36,577 bases of DNA from Bradyrhizobium nitroreducens (GTDB lineage Bacteria > Pseudomonadota > Alphaproteobacteria > Rhizobiales > Xanthobacteraceae). The notes below the pieces were generated by a model. That model worked only from the letters and a program-made list of their open reading frames with translations. It was not told where the DNA came from and did no database searches. The translations under genes were made by a program, and so were the position numbers. How positions within the stretch are numbered: position 1 is the stretch's first letter; the number at the start of each line of letters is the position of its first letter. Where the stretch lies: the NCBI RefSeq assembly GCF_002776695.1, contig NZ_LFJC01000003.1:3049918-3086494 (forward strand), given 5' to 3'. Below are positions 6,501 to 13,878 of the stretch, in pieces.

Positions 6501-9332
6501 CCGTCGATCCAGGTCGATGCCCGCGGCGAGCTCGCCGAGCTCAAGGACAACATCAACACGATGATCACGAACCTCCGTCTGACGACGGACGTGAACACCG
6601 AGCAGGACTGGCTGAAGACCAACCTCGCCAAGTTCACCAACATGCTCCAGGGCCAGCGCGACCTCACCACCGTCGGCCGGCTGCTGCTCACCGAGCTGTC
6701 GCCGCTGGTGAACGCCCATACCGGCGTGATCTACCAGGTCGAGAGCGAGGACAATCCGCAACTCCTGCTGCTGGCCTCCTACGCCAGCGACGGCATCTAC
6801 CCCTATCAGCGCGTGCTGCAGTTCGGCGACGGCCTGATCGGCCAATGCGCGCTCGACAAACGGCCTCGCGTGATCGCCGACATTCCATCCGACGTGGTGC
6901 CGATCAACTCGGCGCTGTTCCGCGTCGCACCGAAGAACCTCGTGGTGCTGCCGGTGCTGTTCGAGGGCCAGGTCAAGGCCGTGATCGAGCTCGCCTCGCT
7001 CGTCTCCTTCACGACCTCGCAGATGACGTTCCTGGAGCAGCTCACCGACTCCATCGGCATCGTGCTCAATTCGATCGAAGCGACGATGCAGACCGAAGGC
7101 CTGCTCAAGCAGTCGCAACAGCTCGCCGGCGAGCTTCAGACCCAGCAGCGCGAATTGCAGCAGACCAACGACCAGCTCGAGCAGAAGGCGCAGCAGCTCG
7201 CCGAGCGCAACGTCGAGGTCGAGCGCAAGAACCAGGAGATCGAGCAGGCCCGCCGCGCCCTGGAGGAAAAGGCGACCGAGCTTGCGCTGACCTCGAAGTA
7301 CAAGTCCGAATTCCTCGCCAATATGAGCCACGAGCTGCGCACGCCGCTGAACTCGATCCTGATCCTGGGACAGCAGCTCACCGACAATCCGGATGGCAAC
7401 CTCTCGGCCAAGCAGGTCGAATTCGCCCGCACCATCCACGGCGCCGGCACCGACCTGCTCAATCTCATCAGCGACATTCTCGACCTGTCCAAGATCGAGT
7501 CCGGCACGGTGACGGTCGATGCCGAGGAGATCCTGACCGCGAACCTGCTCGAGACCGTCGGGCGGCCGTTCCGGCACGAGGCGGATAATCGCAACCTGTC
7601 GTTCAAGATCGACATCGATCCGAACCTGCCACGCAGCATCGTCACCGACTCCAAGCGTCTGCAACAGGTCCTGAAGAACCTGCTCTCCAACGCCTTCAAG
7701 TTCACCGCCGAAGGCGAGGTGCGCCTCAAGGTGACCGGCGCGCTCGGCGGCTGGGGAACGGATCACCCGGTGCTGAATACCGCACCGGCCGTGATCGCAT
7801 TCGAAGTGTCCGATACCGGCATCGGCATCCCCCTGGAGAAGCAGAAGCTGATCTTCGAGGCGTTCCAGCAGGCGGACGCCGGCACCAGCCGTAAATATGG
7901 CGGCACCGGCCTTGGACTTGCGATCAGCCGCGAGCTTGCGAGCCTGCTCGGCGGCGAAATCCATCTGCGCAGCGCGCCGGGCAAGGGATCGTCCTTCACG
8001 CTCTATCTGCCGCTGAAATATTCCGGCCCGACGCTCGCGCCGCGGACTGCGCCGGCACCGCAGCAATACAGCCAGCCGCCGGCACTGCAACCGGCCGCGC
8101 CCGACCAGCCGCGCGTCATCGAGCAGCTTGCCGACGACCGGCTCAATCTCGAGCCCGGCGACAGCATCCTCCTGATCGTCGAGGACGACCCGCATTATGC
8201 GCGCGTGCTGGTCGACCTCGCACGCGACAAGGGATTCAAGGTGCTGGTTGCCGCCCAGGGCGCCGAGGCGCTGGAGCTCGCCAAGCAATACCAGCCGCGC
8301 GCCGTCTCGCTCGACGTGTTCCTGCCCGACATGCTCGGCTGGACCGTGCTGAGCCAGCTCAAGCACAATCCGCTCACCCGTCACATCCCGGTGCAGATCA
8401 TCACGCTCGACGAGGACCGCCAGCATGCGCTGGCGCGCGGCGCGTTCTCCTTCGTCAACAAGCCGACGACGACCGAAGGCGTTTCGGCCGCGCTGACGCA
8501 GATCAAGGAATATGCAAGGCCGCGGCGCAAGCGGCTCCTGATCGTCGAGGACAATGAAGCCGAACAGCTCTCGATCCGCGAGCTGCTGCATCACGACGAC
8601 ATCGAGATCGTCACGACCGACACGGGCGCCGGCGCGCTCTCGACGCTGCGCGAGTCGCCCTGCGACTGCGTGGTGCTCGACCTCCGCCTGCCCGACATGA
8701 GCGGTTTCGAGGTGCTGGACCAGATCCGCAACGACGAGGCGCTGTCCAACATTCCGGTCGTCGTCTTCACCGGCCGCGAGCTTTCGGCGGAGGAGGATGC
8801 GGAACTCCACACCATGGCGCGCAGCATCGTGGTCAAGGGCGTCGAATCGCCGGAACGGCTGCTCGACGAGACCGCGCTGTTCCTGCACCGCGTCATCACG
8901 GAACTTCCGATCGAGAAGCAGCGCATGCTGGAGAAGCTGAACAGTTCCGACGAGGATCTGATCGGCAAGACCGCGCTGCTCGTCGACGACGACGCCCGCA
9001 ACATCTTCGCGCTGTCGAGCGTGCTGGAACGGCGCGGCATGAAGGTGCTGACGGCGACGACCGGCAGCGAGGCGGTGACCCTGGTCGAATCCAACCCGGA
9101 GATCGCCATCGTGCTGATGGACATCATGATGCCGCAGATGGATGGCTACCAAACCATCGGCGTCATTCGCGAGAACCCGGCCTTCGCCCGCCTTCCGATC
9201 ATCGCGCTGACCGCCAAGGCGATGAAGGGCGACCGCGAAAAATGCCTGGAGGCCGGCGCGTCCGACTACCTCGCCAAACCCGTCAACACCGATCAATTGC
9301 TGCTTGCGATCCGCATGTGGCTGCACCGTTGA
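3588..9332 (+). CDS. Soluble poly-HAMP hybrid histidine kinase (HAMP array-GAF-HisKA-HATPase-3xREC, 1914 aa)
   Basis: This very large cytoplasmic hybrid sensor kinase has no transmembrane segment or signal peptide. Residues about 40-1000 hold eleven HAMP-like GD(L/F) motifs; nine consecutive 92-residue units run from 174 to 1001, each with the REVG-x-x-G-x-LGGQ signature and a following TWKDLT-type segment. A GAF domain follows (about 1010-1165), then a Gln/Glu-rich coiled coil (1170-1235). The HisKA H-box is [10 protein letters not shown] (His1248), and the HATPase has DTGIGIP and GGTGLGL boxes. Three receiver domains carry phospho-acceptors Asp1576, Asp1698 and Asp1845. The layout recalls fungal group III (Nik1/Os-1) osmosensing kinases, which also use about 90-residue HAMP repeats. 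The ATG at 3588 is chosen after a ggggg ribosome-binding site; an upstream TTG is possible. The HWE kinase gene follows after 14 nt. The stimulus is unknown. Confidence 0.95.
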   Translation: MSDLDPGAASRSGRRVPKPKTNGVSDPDSRAELLLALQAMRSGDFSVRMSGDYLGIDGKIADTFNEIIAANQRMAQQLELVGQVVGREGKTRQRVKFGLASGSWADMEGSVNTLIDDLLWPTREVTRAVAAVAQGDLLQTVKLDVEGRPLRGEFLQSANIVNTMIKQLGVFTSEVTRVAREVGTEGKLGGQAQVPEVTGVWKDLTESVNSMANNLTNQVRNIAEVTIAVANGDLSKKITVDVRGEILQLKEAINTMVDQLRSFASEVTRVAREVGTDGKLGGQAIVPGVAGTWKDLTDSVNAMCGNLTAQVRNIANVTTAVARGDLSRKITVDVRGEILELKDTINTMVDQLNSFASEVTRVAREVGTEGKLGGQAQVPGVAGTWKDLTDNVNFMASNLTAQVRNIADVATAIAGGDLSKKITVNVSGEILQLKETLNTMVDQLNAFAGEVTRVAREVGTEGRLGGQANVLGVAGTWKDLTESVNSMASNLTAQVRNIAEVTTAVAGGDLSKKITVDVRGEILELKDTINTMVDQLNAFAGEVTRVAREVGTEGKLGGQAQVRGVAGTWKDLTDSVNSMASNLTGQVRNIAEVATAVAKGDLSKKITVNVSGEILQLKETLNTMVDQLNAFAGEVTRVAREVGTEGKLGGQAQVTGVAGTWKDLTDNVNSMAGNLTAQVRNIAEVATAIAGGDLSRKITVDVRGEILQLKDTLNTMVDQLNRFAGEVTRVAREVGTEGRLGGQANVPGVAGTWKDLTDSVNSMAGNLTAQVRNIAEVTTAVARGDLSRKITVDVKGEILELKNTINTMVDQLNAFAGEVTRVAREVGTEGELGGQAQVPGVAGTWKDLTDTVNVMAANLTEQVRGIVKVVTAVANGDLKQNLTVKSKGEVAALADTINNMTETLATFADQVSSVAREVGVEGRLGGQADVPGAAGTWKDLTGNVNLLAANLTSQVRAIAEVATAVTKGDLTPSIQVDARGELAELKDNINTMITNLRLTTDVNTEQDWLKTNLAKFTNMLQGQRDLTTVGRLLLTELSPLVNAHTGVIYQVESEDNPQLLLLASYASDGIYPYQRVLQFGDGLIGQCALDKRPRVIADIPSDVVPINSALFRVAPKNLVVLPVLFEGQVKAVIELASLVSFTTSQMTFLEQLTDSIGIVLNSIEATMQTEGLLKQSQQLAGELQTQQRELQQTNDQLEQKAQQLAERNVEVERKNQEIEQARRALEEKATELALTSKYKSEFLANMSHELRTPLNSILILGQQLTDNPDGNLSAKQVEFARTIHGAGTDLLNLISDILDLSKIESGTVTVDAEEILTANLLETVGRPFRHEADNRNLSFKIDIDPNLPRSIVTDSKRLQQVLKNLLSNAFKFTAEGEVRLKVTGALGGWGTDHPVLNTAPAVIAFEVSDTGIGIPLEKQKLIFEAFQQADAGTSRKYGGTGLGLAISRELASLLGGEIHLRSAPGKGSSFTLYLPLKYSGPTLAPRTAPAPQQYSQPPALQPAAPDQPRVIEQLADDRLNLEPGDSILLIVEDDPHYARVLVDLARDKGFKVLVAAQGAEALELAKQYQPRAVSLDVFLPDMLGWTVLSQLKHNPLTRHIPVQIITLDEDRQHALARGAFSFVNKPTTTEGVSAALTQIKEYARPRRKRLLIVEDNEAEQLSIRELLHHDDIEIVTTDTGAGALSTLRESPCDCVVLDLRLPDMSGFEVLDQIRNDEALSNIPVVVFTGRELSAEEDAELHTMARSIVVKGVESPERLLDETALFLHRVITELPIEKQRMLEKLNSSDEDLIGKTALLVDDDARNIFALSSVLERRGMKVLTATTGSEAVTLVESNPEIAIVLMDIMMPQMDGYQTIGVIRENPAFARLPIIALTAKAMKGDREKCLEAGASDYLAKPVNTDQLLLAIRMWLHR
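4107..6590 (+). repeat. Nine tandem 276-bp coding repeats (HAMP units)
   Basis: Units start at 4107, 4383, 4659, 4935, 5211, 5487, 5763, 6039 and 6315, spaced exactly 276 bp (92 codons). The middle units are nearly identical at protein level and very similar at DNA level. The first and the last two are more diverged. A further diverged unit precedes the array (about 3830-4106). Such repeats can gain or lose whole units in frame by recombination, and short-read assemblies can collapse them. Confidence 0.93.
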
Positions 9333-9346
9333 GTTTGGATCCGCGA

Positions 9347-10837
9347 ATGGACCACGAAAAGGTCAACATCCTCCTCGTCGACGACCAGCCGGCCAAGCTG
9401 CTCGCCTACGAGGTGATATTGAAGGATCTCGACGAGAACCTCGTGATCGCCTCGTCCGGACGCGAGGCGCTGGAGGTGCTGCTCAAGACCGAGATCGCGG
9501 TGATCCTGGTCGACGTCTGCATGCCCGAGCTCGACGGCTTCGAGCTCGCCGCGATGATCCGCGAGCATCCTCGCTTCCAGAAGACCGCGATGATCTTCAT
9601 CTCCGCCATCCAGGTCAGCGACATCGACCGCTTGCGCGGCTACGAGATGGGCGCGGTCGACTACGTGCCGGTCCCGGTCGTGCCGGAGGTGCTGCGCGCC
9701 AAGATCAAGGTGTTTGCCGAGCTCTACCGCAAGACCCGCGAGCTGGAACGGCTGAACCGGGAGCTCGAGGATCGCGTCCGCGCACGCACGGCGGAGCTGG
9801 AGAACTCAACCGCGAAGCTGCGTGAAAGCGAGCAGCGGCGCAGCATGGCGATCGCCGCCGGCAAGATGGGCTCCTGGGATTGGGACTGGATCAGCGGCGA
9901 CTGGATGTGGGACGAGGGGCAATATCGCATCTTTGGCGTCAGCCCCGACAGCTTCGCGGTCAACCCGGCCAACGTTCAGGCGTTGCTGCATCCCGATGAC
10001 GTCGAGCAGTTGCGCAAGGCGATTGCCGAATTCAACAAGGGCACGCGAGCCTACGAGACAGAATTCCGCATCATTCGACCCGACGGCGAGGTGCGCTGGT
10101 GCGTCGGCACGGCGGCGGCGACGGTGGACGACAGCAGTCGCGTCGTGCGCGTAAGCGGCGTCACCGTGGACATCACCGAACGCAAGCGTGCCGAGGAACG
10201 GCAGAATCTGCTGGCCCGGGAAGTCGATCATCGCGCCAAGAACGCGCTGGCGCTGGCGCAATCGATCGTGCGCCTCACCCGTGCCGACGAGGTCAAGGCC
10301 TATGTCAACGCCGTCGAGGGCCGCATCAATGCGCTCGCGCGTGTGCACACCATCCTGTCGCTGTCGGGCTGGCAGGGTGCCGAGCTCTCCAGGCTGATCG
10401 ATGAGGAGCTTGCGCCCTATTCACTCGGCGGCCAGATCGTGTTGGCGGGTCCGGAGGTCCAGTTGCTGCCGACGACGGCCCAGACCCTGGCGCTCGCGCT
10501 GCACGAGCTGTTCACCAACTCGGCCAAGTACGGCGCGCTCTCGACGAGGTCGGGACGGCTCGCGATCCGCTGGCAGGTCGAGAACCAATTGCTGACGCTG
10601 AGCTGGGAGGAATCCGGCGGTCCGCTCGTCATGACTCCGAAATCCCGCGGCTTCGGCACGCGGAGCCTGCTTGCGAGCGTCGAGTCGCAGCTCGGTGGAC
10701 AAGCGCAGTTCGACTGGCGAGCTGAAGGCCTGTTATGCCGTCTGGAGGTGCCGTTGACACGCAAGACGTCGGCGGCGAGCCCATCCGGCAAGTTCGAGGA
10801 TGCCAGCTCCGCGGAATTGCAGCGCGCATCGGGTTAG
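9347..10837 (+). CDS. REC-PAS-HWE family sensor histidine kinase (496 aa)
   Basis: Domains in order are: a receiver (residues about 5-120, phospho-acceptor Asp56 in [15 protein letters not shown]); a coiled-coil linker (125-160); a PAS fold (about 165-280, [20 protein letters not shown] onward); and an HWE-type kinase core. That core has the H-box [14 protein letters not shown] (His295), N-box [15 protein letters not shown] and the diagnostic W-x-E in LSWEESGG. It is soluble. HWE/HisKA_2 kinases in alphaproteobacteria often phosphorylate PhyR, the anti-anti-sigma regulator of EcfG; whether this one does is inference. It begins 14 nt after the poly-HAMP kinase, so the two are likely cotranscribed, and its receiver could take phosphate from that kinase. 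The ATG at 9347 is used because the upstream frame overlaps the previous gene. Confidence 0.92.
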   Translation: MDHEKVNILLVDDQPAKLLAYEVILKDLDENLVIASSGREALEVLLKTEIAVILVDVCMPELDGFELAAMIREHPRFQKTAMIFISAIQVSDIDRLRGYEMGAVDYVPVPVVPEVLRAKIKVFAELYRKTRELERLNRELEDRVRARTAELENSTAKLRESEQRRSMAIAAGKMGSWDWDWISGDWMWDEGQYRIFGVSPDSFAVNPANVQALLHPDDVEQLRKAIAEFNKGTRAYETEFRIIRPDGEVRWCVGTAAATVDDSSRVVRVSGVTVDITERKRAEERQNLLAREVDHRAKNALALAQSIVRLTRADEVKAYVNAVEGRINALARVHTILSLSGWQGAELSRLIDEELAPYSLGGQIVLAGPEVQLLPTTAQTLALALHELFTNSAKYGALSTRSGRLAIRWQVENQLLTLSWEESGGPLVMTPKSRGFGTRSLLASVESQLGGQAQFDWRAEGLLCRLEVPLTRKTSAASPSGKFEDASSAELQRASG

Positions 10838-10924
10838 ACGTTTTCGAGCGAACGGTCGCGTCGAGACAGGGCAGCAGGAGGCGAAGCGAGGTGTGCCTTT
10901 CGGCCAGACCGGAAGGCAAGGAGC

Positions 10925-11140
10925 TTAGCCGGACGCCATCATTCGTTGCGCCATCCGCGGTTCGCGCGCGACCCGGCCTTCGAGCCAGGCCTCCGTGCAG
11001 GCGAGATCCCGGAGCGCCCTGGCGTAGCGGCGAGCCGCGCTTCGCTCCGCGCCGAGCGGTAGCTTGCGAGCCTTGCGCAGAATGTCCGCGGCCGCGTTGC
11101 GGTAGGCCAGCGACCGGTAAAGAAAGACAACCTTACCCAT
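10925..11140 (-). CDS. Small helical protein with WLEG motif (71 aa), unknown function
   Basis: The product starts MGKVVFLYRSLAYRNAAADI and contains ARRYARALRDLACTEAWLEG. This is the same layout as the 65-aa protein at 2393-2590 (basic RY helix, then W-L-acidic-G). It has no signal peptide. A longer 121-aa reading is possible, but its extra N-terminus looks non-coding and would overlap the promoter of the opposite gene. The ribosome-binding site is weak (gggaac). Function is unknown. Confidence 0.6.
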   Translation of the reverse strand: MGKVVFLYRSLAYRNAAADILRKARKLPLGAERSAARRYARALRDLACTEAWLEGRVAREPRMAQRMMASG

Positions 11141-11229
11141 AGCGAATGTTCCCGTTTTGACGTGCCCATCCTCGCAAGCCCGGCATGAACGTCCGATGAA
11201 GCCGGGGATGACAATTCCTTCATTCATTT

Positions 11230-11254
11230 GGAACCAGCGAATCCCAGGGGCGTT
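11230..11254 (+). promoter_or_regulatory. EcfG-type promoter for the 85-aa membrane protein
   Basis: GGAAC (11230-11234), 16-nt spacer, CGTT (11251-11254): a full consensus match ending 26 nt before the ATG at 11281. Confidence 0.75.
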
Positions 11255-11280
11255 GCCCGCCAGATCGGGATGCAGTTCCC

Positions 11281-11538
11281 ATGCGCGCAAAGAAGTCGTC
11301 CGACCTGATCTCTGCGAGCGGCCTTCTCAAGCTGATGACGCATGCCATGATGGGCGCGGCCCTCGGCCTCGTCTTCAGTCTCGCGCTGATCCTTTGCAAT
11401 CCCGCCGTCGCCGGCCTGCTCAATCACGGCGGAAGCCAGGCCGCGACTGTCTTCGCCCTCACATTGGTGACGACGTTCGCGATCGGCGCGACCCTCACCG
11501 GCGTCGTGTTCATCCTCGTCGAGGACAAGCAATCTTGA
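11281..11538 (+). CDS. Small two-helix inner-membrane protein (85 aa)
   Basis: Two hydrophobic segments are visible: about residues 22-45 (MMGAALGLVFSLALILCN onward) and 55-79 (ATVFALTLVTTFAIGATLTG onward). They are separated by a short polar loop with GLLNHGGSQ. The basic N-terminus (MRAKKSSD) suggests an N-in orientation. No enzymatic motif is present. It is preceded by a full EcfG-type promoter match, so it is a likely stress-induced membrane protein of unknown role. The next gene, an exported 82-aa protein, has its own promoter 32 nt after this stop codon. Confidence 0.8.
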   Translation: MRAKKSSDLISASGLLKLMTHAMMGAALGLVFSLALILCNPAVAGLLNHGGSQAATVFALTLVTTFAIGATLTGVVFILVEDKQS

Positions 11539-11569
11539 AGCACGGTGAAGCGCGGCAGGACCTTTGTCC

Positions 11570-11594
11570 GGAACTCCTGCGGCAAATGGCGGTT
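11570..11594 (+). promoter_or_regulatory. EcfG-like promoter for the 82-aa exported protein
   Basis: GGAAC (11570-11574), 16-nt spacer, GGTT (11591-11594); the -10 element ends 38 nt before the ATG at 11633. One difference from CGTT. Confidence 0.6.
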
Positions 11595-11632
11595 GGCTGC
11601 CTGCGTCAATTTAACCCAGGGAGTTCCCCCGC

Positions 11633-11881
11633 ATGACAACGACCAAGCTCGTTCTCACCGCAGTGCTGGCCACGGGCCTTGCCGCCGCGCCGCTCGCCGC
11701 GCAGGCCAAGTCGCACAAGGCCAAACATGGATCCTCGATGTCGTCATCGCAGACCACCGGCGCCAACACCAAGTCGTCGAAGGGCGCAGATCCCTCAGGC
11801 CAGGGCGGTTCGGGTCCCGGTTCAGACCAGGGCGGCACCATGACGAACCAGAACAGCAAGGGCATGAGCAATACCAAGTGA
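11633..11881 (+). CDS. Small exported Ser/Gly/Lys-rich protein (82 aa)
   Basis: A classical signal peptide is seen (MTTTKLVLTAVLATGLAAAP, then LAAQA with probable cleavage after AQA). The mature 55 residues are low-complexity, rich in Ser, Gly, Lys, Thr and Asn (SSMSSSQTTGANTKSSKG), and end in GMSNTK. The mature part is probably disordered in the periplasm. Similar small periplasmic proteins are common in Bradyrhizobium, without known function. A cagggag ribosome-binding site precedes the ATG, an EcfG-like promoter lies upstream, and a clear intrinsic terminator follows, so this is a single-gene transcript. Confidence 0.78.
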   Translation: MTTTKLVLTAVLATGLAAAPLAAQAKSHKAKHGSSMSSSQTTGANTKSSKGADPSGQGGSGPGSDQGGTMTNQNSKGMSNTK

Positions 11882-11917
11882 GCTGCAATACCAAGCGAGC
11901 TCACGCCACCTGACATC

Positions 11918-11947
11918 AAAGGCCCCGCGGCAACGCAGGGCCTTTTT
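11918..11947 (+). terminator. Intrinsic terminator after the 82-aa exported protein
   Basis: AAAGGCCC (11918-11925) pairs with GGGCCTTT (11938-11945) and runs into a five-T tract. It is 36 nt past the stop codon. Confidence 0.85.
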
Positions 11948-11997
11948 GTCGCGATGATTGTTCGGCGCGCGCGGCATCGACGGGCGCCGGCGTCAGC

Positions 11998-12207
11998 TCA
12001 TTGCGGTCGGCGCATTCCGAGGCTGAGCCCGCGGCTCGCAGAGTCCGTCTTCACGAGTTGCTCGAGCTGCGCCCGCTTGCGTCCGATCAGCAGCTGGGCC
12101 GCGGCATCATCGAGACCCGCACGCTGCAATTGCCGGATGGCAGAGCCGAGTTCGAGAATCTCGGCGCGTAACCTCAGGATCCGGTAAGCGTCCGGGTCTT
12201 CCTCCAC
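11998..12207 (-). CDS. Small coiled-coil protein (69 aa), unknown function
   Basis: The protein is helical and charged: RILRLRAEILELGSAIRQLQ, then AAAQLLIGRKRAQLEQLVK. This gives a short coiled-coil hairpin with a basic C-terminus. It starts 21 nt after the 91-aa gene on the same strand, so the two probably form an operon. Both are small helical proteins that might pair, but that is a guess. No known family is recognised. Confidence 0.62.
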   Translation of the reverse strand: MEEDPDAYRILRLRAEILELGSAIRQLQRAGLDDAAAQLLIGRKRAQLEQLVKTDSASRGLSLGMRRPQ

Positions 12208-12228
12208 GACGCCCTCCCCCTCGAAGCT

Positions 12229-12504
12229 TCAGCGCCGCGAGATCCCGCGCCCGGAACTGCCGACGGGCTTCACAAGACGAAGGCGGGCGCGATTGCGAAC
12301 GTCAGGCAGGACATCGCCGCCACCGGCAGTCTTCCATTCGCCGATGAGCAGATTGAGCTTCCGGCGCAAATCCATCTGCGCCAGCGCCTGCCGGGTGCAA
12401 TCGCGATCGCCGTTGATGGAAGCACGCACGGCCGCCTCGACCTCGGCCATTTCCAGTCTCAAGGCGCTGATTTTACGTCGATTTTCATTAATTCTGTTGT
12501 CCAT
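12229..12504 (-). CDS. Small coiled-coil protein (91 aa), unknown function
   Basis: It begins MDNRINENRRKISALRLEMA, followed by EVEAAVRASINGDRDCTRQ and LAQMDLRRKLNLLIGEWKT: two helices with heptad-like hydrophobics, then a basic, Arg-rich tail. It is cytosolic and hypothetical. The upstream intergenic region (12505-12565) is AT-rich and also holds the start region of the divergent DUF3072-like gene. It precedes the 69-aa gene by 21 nt. Confidence 0.65.
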   Translation of the reverse strand: MDNRINENRRKISALRLEMAEVEAAVRASINGDRDCTRQALAQMDLRRKLNLLIGEWKTAGGGDVLPDVRNRARLRLVKPVGSSGRGISRR

Positions 12505-12565
12505 GGCTTGTTAGAACAAAATAAGAACATATAGTCAAGCCAGGATTTCGGGATGGAGATGTCAG

Positions 12566-12760
12566 ATGCAGGTTCAAGGTCAATTCAACGCCAGGGTCTT
12601 TCTCGCCGAGCAGATGACCCGGGCCCAGGGGCTGAAGCTGAAACGGCTGAGTGAAGAGGCCTATCAGCCCGCACAATATGCGCGCGATCTGTCCTTCACC
12701 GAGGCCGCACGGCGCATCCAGGTGCTGGAAGCAGAGATCGAGCTGGCGAATTCCTTCTAG
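12566..12760 (+). CDS. DUF3072-like small protein (64 aa)
   Basis: The core MTRAQGLKLKRLSEEAYQPA with the following SFTEAARRIQVLEAEIE matches the DUF3072 pattern, M-T-x-x-Q-x-x-x-L-K-x-L-x-E-E-A then L-T/S-x-x-E-A-x-R-R-I-x-x-L. Those proteins are small helix-turn-helix-like modules without assigned function. The stop codon TAG is formed by the first bases of an interspersed repeat (12757-12863), so the repeat seems to have inserted at, or defines, the 3' end of this gene. Confidence 0.7.
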   Translation: MQVQGQFNARVFLAEQMTRAQGLKLKRLSEEAYQPAQYARDLSFTEAARRIQVLEAEIELANSF

Positions 12761-12863
12761 AGCGTTTTCGAGCGAAGTGGACACCGGTTCGCATGAAGAA
12801 AACGCGTCAAAACAAGAATCTAGAGCTTCGGTTCTGATTCAATCAGAACCGAAAATGCTCTAG
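12757..12863. repeat. Interspersed palindromic repeat (Bradyrhizobium-type, two hairpins)
   Basis: This 107-bp element begins CTAGAGCG and ends GCTCTAG. The left half folds as GCGTTTTC (12762-12769) with GAAAACGC (12798-12805). The right half is a perfect 13-bp inverted repeat around one base, TTCGGTTCTGATT (12827-12839) and AATCAGAACCGAA (12841-12853). It is flanked by CTAGAGC/GCTCTAG arms (12820-12826, 12857-12863). I recognise it from memory as a common intergenic repeat of Bradyrhizobium and Rhodopseudomonas. It may also act as a 3' hairpin for the DUF3072-like gene. Confidence 0.8.
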
Positions 12864-12900
12864 GTCACGGCATGCGCCCGGAACGTCGGGTGCGGGCTTC

Positions 12901-12925
12901 GGAACGATGCCCGTGTCGAATGGTT
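12901..12925 (+). promoter_or_regulatory. EcfG-like promoter for the DUF6496-like gene
   Basis: GGAAC (12901-12905), 16-nt spacer, GGTT (12922-12925); the -10 element ends 24 nt before the ATG at 12950. Confidence 0.6.
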
Positions 12926-12949
12926 CTCCTCAGCCAAGGGAGAACATGC

Positions 12950-13240
12950 ATGGCACGCAAGGCAAAGAAACGCCGCTACTCGCGCAGCTCCGGCAGCGAT
13001 GTCGAAAGCGAGATGCGGCGCTACAAGCAGGGCACGGCGAAGAGCGGTCGCAAGGGCCGTGGCGGACGGGTGAAGAGTCGCAAGCAGGCGATCGCGATCG
13101 GACTGTCGAAGGCGCGCAAGAAGGGCAAGAAGGTCCCGAAGAAGACCACGAAGAAGGCTACGAAGAAAAAAGCGTCCAAGAAGCGGACGACCAAGAAGAC
13201 AGCCAGGACATCGTCTAAGCGCAAATCCAGCAAGCGTTGA
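12950..13240 (+). CDS. DUF6496-like, lysine-rich histone H1-like protein (96 aa)
   Basis: The N-terminal part (MARKAKKRRYSRSSGSDVES, EMRRYKQGTAKSGRKG, SRKQAIAIGLSKARKKGKK) has the DUF6496 pattern: V-E-S-x-M-x-x-x-K-x-G-x-x-K-S-G, then S-R-K-Q-A-I-A-I-G-L-S-x-A-R-x-x-G. The C-terminal 40 residues are Lys/Thr/Ser/Arg repeats like histone H1 tails. A nucleic-acid-binding or chromatin-like role is plausible but inferred. The ATG at 12950 has aagggag upstream; longer ORF starts are non-coding. An EcfG-like promoter precedes it. It converges on the exported-protein gene that follows, with a 12-nt gap. Confidence 0.82.
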   Translation: MARKAKKRRYSRSSGSDVESEMRRYKQGTAKSGRKGRGGRVKSRKQAIAIGLSKARKKGKKVPKKTTKKATKKKASKKRTTKKTARTSSKRKSSKR

Positions 13241-13252
13241 CGCTTGCACGCC

Positions 13253-13615
13253 TCAGATCATGCTGCCCGGCATGAAGCAGCGGATCGAGACCCCGAACGC
13301 AGTCTTCACCGGCCACACCATGGTGCGGCCGGCGCGGTTCGGCTCGGTGATAACGGCTTCATCAGGCACGTCGACCCACTCCCCGTCGAGGCGCACGCGA
13401 TAGTGTCCGTTGTGCGATTCCCAATCGGGATCTGAGACGGCAAAGCCATCGGCGTCCGAGCAGCACGGCCCGAGGTGACTGCGCAGGCTGTCGAACCAGG
13501 GCTTGAGGGGCGAGCTCGCATAGCGGCCGTCGTCACGACCGAGCGCGTTTCCGCCCCACAGCACGAACGGCGCCGCGAGCAGCGCACCTCTCAGCGAGAG
13601 CTTCAATCGATCCAT
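13253..13615 (-). CDS. Exported hypothetical protein (120 aa)
   Basis: Residues 1-28 (MDRLKLSLRGALLAAPFVLW, then GGNALG) form a signal peptide. The mature part has a recurrent Bradyrhizobium pattern: SPLKPWFDSLRSHLGPCCSD, then DPDWESHNGHYRVRLDGEW and VDVPDEAVITEPNRAGRTMV, ending in IRCFMPGSMI. Three cysteines (an adjacent pair and one near the C-terminus) suggest disulphides in the periplasm. No family name is known to me. The start at 13615 is chosen for the signal peptide; a 142-aa reading lacks one. Confidence 0.75.
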   Translation of the reverse strand: MDRLKLSLRGALLAAPFVLWGGNALGRDDGRYASSPLKPWFDSLRSHLGPCCSDADGFAVSDPDWESHNGHYRVRLDGEWVDVPDEAVITEPNRAGRTMVWPVKTAFGVSIRCFMPGSMI

Positions 13616-13826
13616 GTCGGCACCGATCAAATTCGAACCACCGGCGAGTTCCACAAAGCGGCCGCAAGTTCGAAGTTCCACGCTTGCAATCTCTCGGCAG
13701 CGTCGTTGCTGACGAGCGTTCGGAACTGTGGCGGCCGAACACGGCTTTTTCGTATGAACCGGGTCACCATCCCTGCCGTTAACGAGAATGTTATCGGCGG
13801 CCGCCCCCTCTCCTGAACGCGAAAGG

Positions 13827-13853
13827 AAAAGGCGGCCCGAGGGCCGCCCTTTT
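13827..13853 (-). terminator. Intrinsic terminator downstream of the DegP-like protease
   Basis: GGCGGCCC (13831-13838) and GGGCCGCC (13841-13848) form an 8-bp GC stem with a 2-nt loop. It is flanked by A and T runs on both sides, so it could work in both directions. It lies 26 nt past the protease stop codon. Confidence 0.8.
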
Positions 13854-13878
13854 GAATAAGTGGGAAGCGTCGTTTGCT

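Noticed and set aside
4107..6590. CRISPR-like or minisatellite array
   Set aside because: The regular 276-bp repeats are protein-coding HAMP units with no spacers.
3615..9326. A 1903-codon open frame on the minus strand opposite the poly-HAMP kinase
   Set aside because: It mirrors the sense gene's high-GC codon bias and repeat structure, its translation is a low-complexity His/Asp/Gly/Val/Leu-rich shadow without domains, and the sense strand has complete kinase motifs.
10895..10917. Terminator for the HWE kinase gene
   Set aside because: A 9-bp stem with one wobble pair is visible, but no T tract follows on either strand; not firm enough to list.
11138..11153. EcfG promoter for the 71-aa protein
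   Set aside because: GGAAC lies only 9 nt upstream of the chosen start codon, so the -10 element would fall inside the coding region.
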